Of a DNA stretch of 64,000 nt, positions 6,878 through 16,478 are shown piece after piece (the first letter of the stretch is position 1; each line of letters starts with the position of its first letter). The notes under the pieces were generated by a model. That model was not told where the DNA came from and did not search any database. It saw only the letters and a program-made list of their open reading frames with translations. The stretch covers positions 2,585,501-2,649,500 of the forward strand of contig NZ_CP130630.1 in NCBI RefSeq assembly GCF_030551255.1, in the 5' to 3' direction. This DNA is from Streptomyces sp. NL15-2K (GTDB taxonomy: Bacteria > Actinomycetota > Actinomycetes > Streptomycetales > Streptomycetaceae). The position numbers and the translations under genes were made by a program.

Positions 6878-9448
6878 TTACTTGCGCATGACCTCGGGCT
6901 CGTGGCGGCGCAGGAAGCGGGCCACGAAGAAGCCGCAGATCACGCCGAGGGCGATCAGGGCGGCCATGTCCATGCCCCAGGCGCCGAGGGTGTGCTCCCA
7001 CAGCGGGTCGGTGTCGCCGGGCTTCTCCGGCGGACTGATCTTGTTGAAGTCCAGCGTGGCGCCCGCGGCGGCGACCGCCCAGCGCGACGGCATCAGGTAC
7101 GAGAACTCGTTGACGCCGATCGAGCCGTGCAGGGTGAACAGGCAGCCGGTGAACACGACCTGGATGATCGCGAACATGACCAGCAGCGGCATGGTCTTCT
7201 CGGCCGTCTTCACCAGCGAGGACATCATGAGGCCGAACATCATCGAGGTGAAGCCCAGCGCCATGATCGGCAGGGAGAGCTCGATGAGCGTGGCGCTGCC
7301 GAGGACCAGGCCCTCCTCGGGGATCTCGCGGCTGGCGAAGCCGATGACGCCGACCATCAGGCCCTGGAGCACGGTGATCAGGCCGAGCACGAACACCTTG
7401 GACATCAGGTACGCGGAGCGGGACAGGCCGGTGGCGCGCTCCCGTTCGTAGATGACCCGTTCCTTGATCAGCTCACGGACGGAGTTGGCCGCGCCGGCGA
7501 AGCAGGCGCCGACCGCGAGGATCAGCAGGACGGTGGTGGCCGTGCCGTTCGGGATGATCCGGCCCTGCGCGTTGGCCGGATTCGGCAGCAGGCCCTTGTC
7601 CGCGTCGATGAGCAGGCTCACCGCGCCGAGGACGGCCGGCAGGATCACCATCAGCGCCAGGAAGCCCTTGTCGGAGGCGATCACCGACACGTAGCGGCGC
7701 ACCAGGGTGACGAACTGGGACATCCAGCCCTGCGGCTTGGGCGGCTTCATCGCCTGCATCGGAGGCATCTGTACGGACTGCGGAGCAATCGCGTCGATGT
7801 CCGCGGCGTACATCTGGTAGTGCTGCGAGCCCTTCCAGCGGCCCGCCCAGTCGTAGTCGCGGTAGTTCTCGAAGGCGGAGAAGACATCGGCCCAAGTGTC
7901 GTAGCCGAAGAAGTTCAGTGCCTCCTCCGGCGGGCCGAAGTAGGCGACCGCGCCGCCCGGCGCCATCACCAGGAGCTTGTCGCAGATCGCCAGCTCGGCC
8001 ACGGAGTGGGTGACGACGAGGACGGTGCGGCCGTCGTCGGCGAGGCCGCGCAGCAGCTGCATGACGTCGCGGTCCATGCCCGGGTCGAGGCCCGAGGTCG
8101 GCTCGTCCAGGAAGATCAGCGACGGCTTGGTGAGCAGCTCCAGGGCCACGGAGACGCGCTTGCGCTGGCCGCCGGAGAGAGAGGTGACCTTCTTCTCCTT
8201 GTGGATGTCCAGCTTGAGCTCGCGCAGCACCTCGTCGATACGGGCCTGGCGCTCGGCGCCCGTGGTGTCGGCGGGGAAGCGCAGCTTGGCCGCGTACTTG
8301 AGCGCCTTCTTGACGGTCAGTTCCTTGTGCAGGATGTCGTCCTGCGGGACCAGACCGATGCGCTGGCGCAGCTCGGCGAACTGCTTGTATAGGTTCCGGT
8401 TGTCGTAGAGGACGTCGCCCTGGTTGGCGGGCCGGTAGCCGGTCAGCGCCTTGAGCAGGGTCGACTTGCCGGAGCCGGACGGGCCGATGACCGCGACCAG
8501 CGACTTCTCCGGCACGCCGAAGGAGACGTCCTTGAGGATCTGCTTGCCGCCGTCGACCGTGACGGTCAGGTGCCGGGCCGAGAAGGAGATCTCACCGGTG
8601 TCGACGAACTCCTCGAGCCGGTCGCCGACCAGGCGGAACGTGGAGTGGCCGACGCCGACGATGTCGTTCGGGCCGAGCAGCGTGGAGCCGCCCTTGGCGA
8701 TCGGCATACCGTTGACGTACGTGCCGTTGTGCGAGCCGAGGTCGCGGATCTCGTAGCGGCCGTCCGGCGTGGCGTGGAACTCGGCGTGGTGCCGGGAGAC
8801 CTGCAGGTCGGAGACGACCAGCTCGTTCTCCAGGGCACGGCCGATGCGCATTACGCGGCCGAGCGAGAACTGGTGGAACGTGGTCGGGCTGCGATCGCCG
8901 TAGACCGGCGGCGCCCCCGCGCCACCACCGGGGCCCTGTTGCGGCGGGATGTGCGCGGCGTGCTGCGGCGCGGCCTGCTGCGGCTGCTGCCAGCCGGCCT
9001 GCGGGGCCTGCTGCTGCGGTACCTGCGGCGCCTGCTGCTGCGGTACCTGCGGCGCCTGTTGGGCCGCTGCCCAGCCCGGGTTCGCGCCCTGCGCCGCGTA
9101 CGGCTGCTTCTGGGGTTGGACCTGCGGCGAGGCGACGGACGCCGCCGCGCCTGAGACGTTCACGCGCGGTCCGTCGGTCGCGTTGCCGAGGTGCACGGCC
9201 GACCCGGGGCCGATCTCCAGCTGATGGATCCGCTGCCCCTGCACGAACGTGCCGTTGGTGCTGCCGTGGTCCTCGATGACCCAACTGCGGCCGCTCCAGC
9301 TGATCGTGGCATGACGCCAGGACACTCTGGCGTCGTCGAGCACGATGTCCCCCTGCGGATCACGTCCGAGGGTGTATGGCCTGGACGCATCGAGCGTCCA
9401 GGTCCGTCCATTCAATTCCAGTACGAGTTCCGGCACTCCATGCCCCAC
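6878..9448 (-). CDS. Double-FHA ABC exporter (Rv1747-like architecture)
   Basis: This 856-residue protein starts at GTG 9448. Domains in order: FHA1 (about 10-95, HGSTNGTFV), a Pro/Gln-rich linker (100-180, repeated APQVPQQQ), FHA2 (about 190-275, RHHAEF and GSHNGTYVNG), an ABC ATPase (about 285-520) with Walker A GPSGSGKST (323-331), signature LSGGQ (424-428), Walker B LIFLDEP (444-450) and H481, then an ABC2-type permease domain with about six helices (600-850). ATPase, permease and phosphothreonine readers are one chain. The arrangement matches mycobacterial Rv1747, whose FHA domains bind phosphothreonines made by the kinase PknF. The substrate is unknown; a lipid or cell-wall precursor is a guess by analogy. 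Confidence 0.93.
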   Translation of the reverse strand: MGHGVPELVLELNGRTWTLDASRPYTLGRDPQGDIVLDDARVSWRHATISWSGRSWVIEDHGSTNGTFVQGQRIHQLEIGPGSAVHLGNATDGPRVNVSGAAASVASPQVQPQKQPYAAQGANPGWAAAQQAPQVPQQQAPQVPQQQAPQAGWQQPQQAAPQHAAHIPPQQGPGGGAGAPPVYGDRSPTTFHQFSLGRVMRIGRALENELVVSDLQVSRHHAEFHATPDGRYEIRDLGSHNGTYVNGMPIAKGGSTLLGPNDIVGVGHSTFRLVGDRLEEFVDTGEISFSARHLTVTVDGGKQILKDVSFGVPEKSLVAVIGPSGSGKSTLLKALTGYRPANQGDVLYDNRNLYKQFAELRQRIGLVPQDDILHKELTVKKALKYAAKLRFPADTTGAERQARIDEVLRELKLDIHKEKKVTSLSGGQRKRVSVALELLTKPSLIFLDEPTSGLDPGMDRDVMQLLRGLADDGRTVLVVTHSVAELAICDKLLVMAPGGAVAYFGPPEEALNFFGYDTWADVFSAFENYRDYDWAGRWKGSQHYQMYAADIDAIAPQSVQMPPMQAMKPPKPQGWMSQFVTLVRRYVSVIASDKGFLALMVILPAVLGAVSLLIDADKGLLPNPANAQGRIIPNGTATTVLLILAVGACFAGAANSVRELIKERVIYERERATGLSRSAYLMSKVFVLGLITVLQGLMVGVIGFASREIPEEGLVLGSATLIELSLPIMALGFTSMMFGLMMSSLVKTAEKTMPLLVMFAIIQVVFTGCLFTLHGSIGVNEFSYLMPSRWAVAAAGATLDFNKISPPEKPGDTDPLWEHTLGAWGMDMAALIALGVICGFFVARFLRRHEPEVMRK

Positions 9449-9676
9449 TGAGTAGTCCCCCGAGTTACCCCCATCACAGGGAGTCTAGGGATGTCGAACA
9501 TCGTCGGGAACTATTTCAGGCTCCGCCCCCTGACCGAAAGTCGGGCCTTGTGAAGACCACGCACACACGCTTCGGCTGGTTCCGTTGACGGGGTTGAAAC
9601 CGGCCCGGAGAGTGGTAATCCACGCGAGGGGGACATGCGCGGCGACCCGGCCGCGCCGCGGATCGGGGGGTCTGCC

Positions 9677-12283
9677 ATGAGTGCGTCCATGAACGTCGAG
9701 ACCGCGAAGCACGGCACGAGGCTGCCGTGGGGGGACATCGCGCTGTCCGCGATCGCCTCTGTGAGCTGGGCGTTGATCGGGATGGCGGGCACGGCGGCGC
9801 TCGGCCTGCATCTGCTGGAGGCGGACACGGCGGGCTCGTTGGGGCCGATGACCGCGGCGGTGGTGGCTCTTGGGGCGGGTGGTTCGGTCACACCGTCCGG
9901 TGATGTGTCCGCGTTCGGGCTGACGGGCGCGGAGGCGGCGACCGCCATCGAGATCACGCCACTGGGCGTCAGCCTCGTCGGAGCGCTGCTGTTGTCATGG
10001 TTCTTCTTACGGTCCCTGCGGGCGGCCGGAGTTGTGATCGCCCCGTCCGAACTCCTCGCGCGCGCGGGGGCGGTGGTCGCACTGTTCGTGGCGATGCTGG
10101 GCGGGCTGGCCTGGGCGGGGCGCGACGTCATCACGATCGACGGGAGTTCACTGGGGCTCGACGATCTGCCCGGCGGTGGTGGGGGCGGCGGTATCGAGAT
10201 TCCCGGGGTGGGCGACATCGGGGATATCGGCGACATCGAGGGGCTGCTGCCCGACCAGATCGGCGGCCTCATCGACGCGAAGGCGGCGGTCGGCTTCACC
10301 GTCGACACCGCGCCCACGCTGCTGGGCGGGCTGGGCTGGTCGGCCGGGATCCTGCTGATCGCCCTGCTGGCATCGCGCCGCACGCCGCTGCCGCGTGGCT
10401 GGGAGGCCGTGCACCGCGTGGTACGGCCCGCCGCGTCCGCCCTCGTCACGGTGCTGCTGGTGGCGGTGGCCGCGGGGTTCGCCGCGGCGGCGTACGCGGC
10501 GATCGGCGACGACCATCCGAAGCGGATCGCCGGCGCGGCGCTGCTGGGCGCGCCGAACGGGGTGTGGCTGGGGATTCCGATCGGCCTGTTCGTGCCGTGG
10601 GACGGCAAGGCGACCGGCGAACTGGTCCGACTGCTCCCCGACCCACTGGACGACCTGCTGAGCCCCGGCACCGACCAGAACGTCACGCTGGGGCGGCTGG
10701 CCGACCTGGACGGGCGGGTGTGGCTGCTGGGGGTCGCGGCGGCACTGATGATGCTGCTGGCGGGGGTGCTGGTGGCTGTGCGGACGCCGGTTGGGGTTGG
10801 TGGGGACGGTGTGGTGGGGGCTGCGGGGCCTGCCGGGCCTGACGGGCCTGACGGGCCTGACGGGCCTGCCGGGCCTGACGGGCCTGCCGGGCCTGCCGGG
10901 CCTGCCGGGCCTGCCGGGCCTGCCGGGCCTGCCGGGCCTGCCGGGCCTGCCGGGCCTGCCGGGCCTGCCGGGCCTGCCGGGCCTGACGGGCCTGACGGGC
11001 CTGACGGGCCTGACGGGCCTGACGGGCCTGCCGGGCCTGACGGGCCTGCCGGGCCTGCCGGGCCTGCCGGGCCTGCCGGGCCTGCCGGGGCTGCCGGGGC
11101 TGCCGGGGCTGCCGGGGCTGCCGGGGCAAGGTATGCGTTGGGCACGCGTGGCGGGGATGTCGGGGTTTCTGGGGCCGGTAGGTCCGAGGGCTTGGCCGGT
11201 GCCGGTTCCGGTTCCGGTGCTGCTGTAGGCGCGGGTGCCGGTTCCGGGTTCGTACGGGATCCGGGTGCCCTCGGTTTCGCGGGGCGGTGCGCCCTGCGGC
11301 TCGGGGTCGCGACCGCGTTGACGCTGCCGCTGCTCGCCTGGCTGACGGAGGTGTCCGTGGACGCCTCGCTGTCGGTGCTCGGCTTCGACGCGCTCGGCGC
11401 GGGGATCGACTTGCGGGGGAACCTCGGCATGGCGCTGCTGCTCGGCGCCGTGTGGGGCGCGGGCGCCGGCGCCGCCGGAGCGTTGCTCGCCCGTGCGACC
11501 AGGTCGGCGGGGCAGCGGGCGGCACCGCTGGCACTGGGTGTGGTGGCGCAGGCGCGGCCGAGCGGCGGGCCGGTGGTCGGGGGCACGGGGGCGTCGCGGG
11601 CCGTGGACGAGGCGGGTGGGCCGTACGCCGGAGGGACCGAGGGCCCATACACCGGTCAGGCCAGTGGGCCGTACGCCCCGAACGGCGGCGGACCACATGC
11701 CGGCCGGGCAGGAGGGCCGTACGCCGGCCGGGCCGAAAGGCTCGGGTACGGCGGTGAGCCCGGGGAGCAGCGCACCGGTGAGGCCGGTCCCTACGCCCCC
11801 AGTGCCTCGTACCGTCCGCCGAACCCGGCCACCAATCCGTATCTGCGGGTGCCGGAGGAGCTGAGGGAGCCGGAGGATGCGCGGCCGCCCGGTGCGGGGC
11901 CGGTGCCGGGAGGTGCGCGAGCTCCTGAAGACCGGCCGCTGGATGCGGGACGGCCCGACGCAGGACCAAGGCCCCCAGATGCGCGAGCGCCTCATGACCG
12001 GCCGCCCGCTGCGAGGCGGCCCGGTGAGGGAGCGGGGTCGGCGAAAGGGACGCCGGCGTCCGAGGAGACGCGGCGGCCCGGGGACCCCCCGCCGCCCGGC
12101 GACGACGTGTACGGCGCGCCGACGGTGGCCCGGCCGGTCGGCCCACCACCGCGGTCGTACCGCAAGTCCCCCAGGTCGCGGCCCGGGGACCGGCCGTCGG
12201 CCGCACCGGACGACGGGCCACCTCCGCCCCCACCGCCCCCGCCGCCTCCTCCGCCGCCGGGGAGGCCGAAGGGGCGACGGTGA
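9677..12283 (+). CDS. Streptophobe-family membrane protein with collagen-like Gly-X-Y block
   Basis: The chosen start is ATG 9677, 6 bases after a GGGGGG tract; an in-frame ATG at 9635 is also possible. The product is about 868 residues. The N-terminal 380 residues hold several hydrophobic helices separated by Gly-rich soluble loops. Residues 384-484 are about 33 uninterrupted Gly-X-Y triplets (GPA, GPD, then GAA), followed by more membrane segments (about 530-640) and a long proline-rich tail ending in [10 protein letters not shown]. It resembles the Streptomyces streptophobe family, whose role is unknown. Codon 111 is TTA (10007-10009), so translation should depend on the bldA tRNA. It stands alone and diverges from the FHA-ABC exporter. 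Confidence 0.82.
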   Translation: MSASMNVETAKHGTRLPWGDIALSAIASVSWALIGMAGTAALGLHLLEADTAGSLGPMTAAVVALGAGGSVTPSGDVSAFGLTGAEAATAIEITPLGVSLVGALLLSWFFLRSLRAAGVVIAPSELLARAGAVVALFVAMLGGLAWAGRDVITIDGSSLGLDDLPGGGGGGGIEIPGVGDIGDIGDIEGLLPDQIGGLIDAKAAVGFTVDTAPTLLGGLGWSAGILLIALLASRRTPLPRGWEAVHRVVRPAASALVTVLLVAVAAGFAAAAYAAIGDDHPKRIAGAALLGAPNGVWLGIPIGLFVPWDGKATGELVRLLPDPLDDLLSPGTDQNVTLGRLADLDGRVWLLGVAAALMMLLAGVLVAVRTPVGVGGDGVVGAAGPAGPDGPDGPDGPAGPDGPAGPAGPAGPAGPAGPAGPAGPAGPAGPAGPAGPDGPDGPDGPDGPDGPAGPDGPAGPAGPAGPAGPAGAAGAAGAAGAAGARYALGTRGGDVGVSGAGRSEGLAGAGSGSGAAVGAGAGSGFVRDPGALGFAGRCALRLGVATALTLPLLAWLTEVSVDASLSVLGFDALGAGIDLRGNLGMALLLGAVWGAGAGAAGALLARATRSAGQRAAPLALGVVAQARPSGGPVVGGTGASRAVDEAGGPYAGGTEGPYTGQASGPYAPNGGGPHAGRAGGPYAGRAERLGYGGEPGEQRTGEAGPYAPSASYRPPNPATNPYLRVPEELREPEDARPPGAGPVPGGARAPEDRPLDAGRPDAGPRPPDARAPHDRPPAARRPGEGAGSAKGTPASEETRRPGDPPPPGDDVYGAPTVARPVGPPPRSYRKSPRSRPGDRPSAAPDDGPPPPPPPPPPPPPPGRPKGRR
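10826..11127 (+). repeat. 9-bp tandem repeat encoding collagen-like triplets
   Basis: About 33 copies of a 9-bp unit, GGGCCTGCC or GGGCCTGAC, ending in four GGGGCTGCC units. It encodes Gly-Pro-Ala and Gly-Pro-Asp in frame. Being a multiple of three it also leaves open frames in other phases, which are artefacts. The high copy number and near-identity of units suggest slippage, so length is likely to vary between strains. Confidence 0.95.
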
Positions 12284-12481
12284 TCCGCGCGGGGCGGCGA
12301 GCCAAGCCCGCGGCATGTGCCGTATGTGTCGTATGTGCCGTGGGAGCCGACCGGCCCCGCCGCGGACAAGTCGTGGCCCGTTGGTAAGGTCCGCGTCACC
12401 GGCCCGACGCCCAGAGTTCCGTGTCCGCCAGACGGACCACAGGGGCGCCGGGCACTGCGTGCCGGATACGGTGGGAACACC

Positions 12482-13696
12482 ATGAGCGCTTCGCAGACCT
12501 CGTCCTCTGACGCCCCCACTCTCCTGGTCAAGATCTTCGGCAAGGACAGGCCGGGGATCACGGCCGGCCTCTTCGACACCCTCGCCGCCTACTCCGTCGA
12601 CGTGGTCGACATCGAGCAGGTCGTCACCCGTGGCCGGATGGTGCTGTGCGCGCTCGTGACCGAGCCGCCGCACGGGCTGGAGGGGGACCTGCGGGCGACC
12701 GTCCACAGCTGGGCGGAGTCGATCAAGATGCAGGCCGAGATCATCTCCGGCCGCGGCGACAACCGGCCGCGTGGACTCGGACGTTCCCTGGTGACCGTGC
12801 TCGGGCATCCGCTCACCGCGGAGGCCACGGCCGCCATCGCGGCCCGGATCACCAAGGTCGGCGGCAATATCGACCGTATCTTCCGGCTCGCCAAGTACCC
12901 GGTGACGGCGGTGGAGTTCGCGGTGTCCGGCGTGGAGACCGAGCCGCTGCGCACCGCCCTCGTGACCGACGCGGCGGCACTCGGTGTCGACATCGCGGTC
13001 GTCGCGGCCGGACTGCACCGGCGCGCGCAGCGCCTGGTCGTCATGGACGTGGACTCGACGCTCATCCAGGACGAGGTGATCGAGCTCTTCGCCGCGCACG
13101 CCGGCTGCGAGGACGAGGTCGCCGAGGTGACGGCGGCCGCGATGCGCGGGGAACTGGACTTCGAGCAGTCGCTGCACGCGCGCGTGGCGCTGCTGCAGGG
13201 GCTGGACGCGTCGGTGGTGGACAAGGTGCGCAGCGAGGTGCGGCTGACGCCGGGGGCGCGCACGCTGATCCGCACGCTGAAGCGGCTCGGCTACCAGGTG
13301 GGGGTCGTCTCGGGCGGGTTCACGCAGGTCACGGACGATCTGAAGGAGCGGCTCGGGCTGGACTTCGCCCACGCCAACACGCTGGAGATCGTCGACGGGA
13401 AGCTCACCGGCAGGGTGACCGGGGAGATCGTGGACCGGGCGGGCAAGGCGCGGCTGCTGCGCCGGTTCGCCGCGGAGGCGGGTGTGCCGCTCGCCCAGAC
13501 CGTGGCGATCGGCGACGGCGCCAATGACCTGGACATGCTCAACGCGGCCGGCCTCGGGGTCGCCTTCAATGCCAAGCCGATGGTGCGGGAGGCCGCGCAC
13601 ACCGCGGTGAACGTGCCCTTCCTGGACACGGTCCTGTACCTGCTGGGCGTCACCCGCGAAGAGGTCGAGGCGGCGGACGCGCACGAAGAGGACTGA
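12482..13696 (+). CDS. serB: Phosphoserine phosphatase SerB with N-terminal ACT domains
   Basis: The 404-residue enzyme starts at ATG 12482. Residues about 12-85 and 100-170 are two ACT-type regulatory domains (LLVKIFGKDRPGITAGLFDT). The HAD catalytic domain (185-390) has the DxDxT motif D189-V-D-S-T193, the SGGF motif, and GDGANDLDML for Mg2+ binding. It hydrolyses O-phosphoserine to serine, the last step of serine biosynthesis. The ACT domains suggest feedback control by an amino acid. It is followed by a strong terminator and forms its own unit. Confidence 0.96.
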   Translation: MSASQTSSSDAPTLLVKIFGKDRPGITAGLFDTLAAYSVDVVDIEQVVTRGRMVLCALVTEPPHGLEGDLRATVHSWAESIKMQAEIISGRGDNRPRGLGRSLVTVLGHPLTAEATAAIAARITKVGGNIDRIFRLAKYPVTAVEFAVSGVETEPLRTALVTDAAALGVDIAVVAAGLHRRAQRLVVMDVDSTLIQDEVIELFAAHAGCEDEVAEVTAAAMRGELDFEQSLHARVALLQGLDASVVDKVRSEVRLTPGARTLIRTLKRLGYQVGVVSGGFTQVTDDLKERLGLDFAHANTLEIVDGKLTGRVTGEIVDRAGKARLLRRFAAEAGVPLAQTVAIGDGANDLDMLNAAGLGVAFNAKPMVREAAHTAVNVPFLDTVLYLLGVTREEVEAADAHEED

Positions 13697-13790
13697 GCCA
13701 GCCGTATCGCACAGCCGTATCGCGGACCGGGCCGCGGGCCCGGGAACCGCACCGCGAAGACCGAGCCGTGCCCCGGTCCCGCACGATGAA

Positions 13791-13819
13791 GGGCCCGGCA
13801 CCGCTGCGGTGCCGGGCCC
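13791..13819. terminator. Bidirectional hairpin terminator (serB / sixA)
   Basis: GGGCCCGGCACCG (13791-13803) and CGGTGCCGGGCCC (13807-13819) form a perfect 13-bp stem with a CTG loop, midway between the convergent serB and SixA-like genes. Confidence 0.9.
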
Positions 13820-13837
13820 CTGGGCGCGTGGGGCGGG

Positions 13838-14356
13838 TCAGTCGGACGGCGCCCAGTAGTCGAGCAGGGTGGCCGCGCCCGGCTCCAGGGCCTTCCAGGA
13901 GCCGTCGAACGACAGCACGGCGAAGGCCGCGGCCGGGAAGCCGCGCCGGTTCATCCGCTCACGGGCCTCGCCCTCGGCCGAGCCGGCCAGGATGTCGGCG
14001 AGCCCCTGCACACCGGGGTTGTGCCCGATGAGCAGGATGTTCTGCGCGTCGTCGGTGGTTTCGTTGAGCACGGCGATCAGCTCGCCGGGTGAGGCCTCGT
14101 AGATCCGCTCCTCGTAGAGGGTCTTCGGCCGCTGCGGGAATTCCTGGACGGCGAGCTTCCAGGTCTCACGCGTCCGGGTCGCGGTGGAGCACAGGGCCAG
14201 GTCGAAGGTGAGGCCGGTGTCGGCCAGCCTCCGTCCGGCTTCTGCCGCCTCTTTTCGGCCCCGATCGGCGAGCGGCCGCTCGTGGTCGGTCACCTGTGGC
14301 CAGTCGGCTTTCGCATGCCGGAAAAGGACAATCCTGCGGGGTTCTGCGACGCTCAT
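13838..14356 (-). CDS. SixA-like histidine phosphatase family protein
   Basis: The 172-residue protein starts at ATG 14356. The catalytic RHG-type motif is RHAKADW (phosphohistidine H14), with the second basic residues in STATRTRET and the late GHNPGVQ motif. The short length and RHAKA form place it in the SixA group of the histidine phosphatase superfamily, which removes phosphate from protein histidines or small substrates. It converges on serB with a shared terminator. The true substrate cannot be told from sequence. Confidence 0.9.
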   Translation of the reverse strand: MSVAEPRRIVLFRHAKADWPQVTDHERPLADRGRKEAAEAGRRLADTGLTFDLALCSTATRTRETWKLAVQEFPQRPKTLYEERIYEASPGELIAVLNETTDDAQNILLIGHNPGVQGLADILAGSAEGEARERMNRRGFPAAAFAVLSFDGSWKALEPGAATLLDYWAPSD

Positions 14357-14421
14357 GGGATCCAGCTTCGCATGAAACAGGCCATGGGGCGCAGGGAGTT
14401 GACGGGCGGCTCAGAGGGTGT

Positions 14422-14628
14422 TCAGCGCGATATCAGCTGTTGCACTCGCTCAAGGAGCTGGGCGATGGCCGGGTCACCGGCGGCCGCGTGCGCGTCCGTC
14501 GGGTTCAGGATCAGGGCCAGCAGCACGAAGAAGGCGAGCGTGGGCAGCGCGAACGCCCACCAGGGCAGTCGGATGTCGACGCCGCCCCGGGGCGCCGGGT
14601 GGGGCCGAGTGGGGATGTGGGCCGACAT
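14422..14628 (-). CDS. Small single-pass membrane protein
   Basis: The likely start is ATG 14628, giving 68 residues (MSAHIPTRPHPAPRGG...). A Pro-rich N-terminus leads to one hydrophobic helix at about 23-41 (LPWWAFALPTLAFFVLLALI), then a short tail ending AQLLERVQQLISR that could form an amphipathic helix. An upstream extension to 14709 is possible but has poor codon bias. The function is unknown. It is 65 bp upstream of the SixA gene on the same strand and could be co-transcribed with it. Confidence 0.65.
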   Translation of the reverse strand: MSAHIPTRPHPAPRGGVDIRLPWWAFALPTLAFFVLLALILNPTDAHAAAGDPAIAQLLERVQQLISR

Positions 14629-14794
14629 GGATGCCTCCGCTGGTCTTCGATGCGCCGTGGTCCGCTTCTCGCGGTCACATCTCGAAGCTACGGAATCCTG
14701 AGCCCTCAACCCATCCGGTGATCCACCCAGTTGCCCCTGACACTCGCCCCCTAGGGGACGGGGGGGGTAGCCCCACCCGAAGGAGGAGATCCGG

Positions 14795-14911
14795 TCAGGG
14801 CGAGGCGATCGTCGCGATGATGGCGATGATCACGAAGATGGCGAAGAACGAGCCGAAGACGAGCAACATCTTCTTCTGGCCGTTCTGGGGGTTCGGGTCG
14901 AGCACTGGCAT
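14795..14911 (-). CDS. SGM_5486-type transporter-associated micropeptide
   Basis: A 38-residue membrane peptide starting at ATG 14911: a polar head MPVLDPNPQNGQKK, then one transmembrane helix (LLVFGSFFAIFVIIAIIATI). It fits the Streptomyces SGM_5486 family, tiny proteins encoded just downstream of an MFS transporter, as here. A small subunit or stabiliser of the transporter is the likely role. The reading frame is open upstream through the 24-bp repeats (adding PDPGGSPV octapeptides), so a longer start cannot be fully excluded; the 38-residue form matches the family. Confidence 0.8.
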   Translation of the reverse strand: MPVLDPNPQNGQKKMLLVFGSFFAIFVIIAIIATIASP

Positions 14912-14942
14912 GCGGCAAGTCTCGCACCCGTCGCCCGCGCTC

Positions 14943-15158
14943 GACTCCCCGGGGTCCCGCACGGGACTCCCCCCGGGGTCCGGCACAGGACTCCCCCCGG
15001 GGTCCGGCACAGGACTCCCCCCGGGGTCCGGCACAGGACTCCCCGGAGTCCCGCACCGGACTCCCCGGAGTCCCGCAGCGGACTCCTTCGGGATCCCGCA
15101 CCTCCCCCCGGGGGGAGGTCGACCGGGCCCGGGGGGAGGTCGACCGGGCCCGGGGAGA
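14943..15158 (-). repeat. Array of tandem GC-rich palindromes downstream of the MFS gene
   Basis: Seven 21-24-bp units from 14943 to 15100 each start with a small palindrome such as GACTCCCCCCGGGGTC or GACTCCCCGGAGTC. They are followed by the perfect 18-bp palindrome CCTCCCCCCGGGGGGAGG (15101-15118) and two copies of a GGGGGGAGGTCGACCGGGCC unit. The array begins 2 bp beyond the MFS stop and ends 32 bp before the micropeptide start, so it lies inside their joint transcript. It could end or thin out transcription between the two genes. Confidence 0.9.
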
Positions 15159-15160
15159 GC

Positions 15161-16465
15161 TCAGCCGGCCGCCTCGTCCTCCACCGTGCGGTTGCGGCCC
15201 GCGAGGACGCCCACCACCATCTGCGGGATCATCAGGCCGGTCATGAGGGCGATCGGCAGGCCCCAGCCACCACTGTGCTGGTAGAGCACGCCGACCAGGA
15301 GCGGGCCCGGGATGGAGATCAGATAGCCGGTGCTCTGCGCGAAGGCCGACAGCTGGGCCACGCCCGTGCCGGTCCTGGCCCGCATCCCGACCATCGTGAG
15401 GGCCAGCGGAAAGGCGCAGTTGGAGACGCCGAGCAGCACGGCCCAGGCCCAGGCGCCGCCGGCCGGCGCGAAGTACAGGCCGGCGTATCCGGCGAGACCG
15501 CACACGCCGAGGGCGATCACGATCGGCCCCTGGTGCGGCAGCCGGGTGGCGACGCGCGGGATGACGAAGGCCAGCGGAACGCCCATCACCATCGTGACGG
15601 CGAGCAGCAGCCCGGCCGTGCTCGCGGGCACTCCGGCGTCCCGGAAGATCTGCGCCATCCAGCCCATGGTGATGTAGGCGGCGGTGGCCTGGAGCCCGAA
15701 GAAGACGGCGAGGGCCCAGGCGATACGGCTGCGGGTGATCCGCACGGCGGCCGCCGGCTCCTCACGCGCCGGCCCCTCCCGTGAGGCGGCGGCCCGGGCG
15801 GTGCTGCCCCGCTCGCGGACGAACGGGATCCACGGCACCACGGCCACTGCCGCCAGGAGCGCCCACATCGCGAGCCCGGACTGCCAGCTGCCGCCCAGCG
15901 CCTGGGTCATCGGCACGGTCACCGCCGCCGCGGCCGAGGTGCCGAGGGCGAGCGCCATCGAGTACAGGCCGGTCATGGAGCCGACCCGGTCCGGGAACCA
16001 GCGCTTGACGATGACCGGCATCAGGACGTTGCTGACCGCGATGCCCATGAGCGCGAGGGCACTGGCGGCCAGGAAGCCTGCCGTACTGCCCGCGTACGGC
16101 CGTAGGAGCAGGCCGGCCGTGATGGCGGCCATGCCGGCGCACACCACCGCGCCCGGCCCGAAGCGGCGGGCCAGCCGGGGGGCCATGACGCCGAAGAGGG
16201 CGAAACAGAGCGGAGGTACCGAGGTGAGGAGTCCGGCCACGCTGCCGCTCATGCCGAGCCCGTCGCGGACCTCTTCCAGGAGGGCGCCCAGGCTGGTGAT
16301 GGCGGGGCGGAGGTTGACGGCGGACAGCATGATGCCGACGACGACCAGACGGGTCGCCCACGCGCGCGTCGTAGACGCCGTGGACACAGCGGCTCCCCCG
16401 GAGTCGCTCGCGGTCGGACTGCGTACGTTCGTGGACTTCGTCGTCCGGGTTTCCTGAGGTGCCAT
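15161..16465 (-). CDS. MFS transporter, CynX/NimT family
   Basis: The 434-residue protein starts at ATG 16465 and has about 12 transmembrane helices after a polar N-terminal 34 residues. The first helix is followed by the NLRPAITSLGALLEEVRDGLGMS segment typical of CynX/NimT/YeaN proteins (written here only as a landmark in pieces: NLRPAITSLG, LLEEVRDGLG). A central loop splits the two six-helix halves at about 215-240. Family members export cyanate, nitroimidazoles or other small molecules. The divergent FadR-type regulator and an inverted repeat in the shared promoter region suggest substrate-induced control. Confidence 0.9.
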   Translation of the reverse strand: MAPQETRTTKSTNVRSPTASDSGGAAVSTASTTRAWATRLVVVGIMLSAVNLRPAITSLGALLEEVRDGLGMSGSVAGLLTSVPPLCFALFGVMAPRLARRFGPGAVVCAGMAAITAGLLLRPYAGSTAGFLAASALALMGIAVSNVLMPVIVKRWFPDRVGSMTGLYSMALALGTSAAAAVTVPMTQALGGSWQSGLAMWALLAAVAVVPWIPFVRERGSTARAAASREGPAREEPAAAVRITRSRIAWALAVFFGLQATAAYITMGWMAQIFRDAGVPASTAGLLLAVTMVMGVPLAFVIPRVATRLPHQGPIVIALGVCGLAGYAGLYFAPAGGAWAWAVLLGVSNCAFPLALTMVGMRARTGTGVAQLSAFAQSTGYLISIPGPLLVGVLYQHSGGWGLPIALMTGLMIPQMVVGVLAGRNRTVEDEAAG

Positions 16466-16478
16466 GCGGCCATCATAG

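Noticed and set aside
10826..11127. Short regular repeats that might suggest a CRISPR array
   Set aside because: Units are contiguous 9-mers without unique spacers and encode Gly-X-Y triplets in frame; no cas genes are near.
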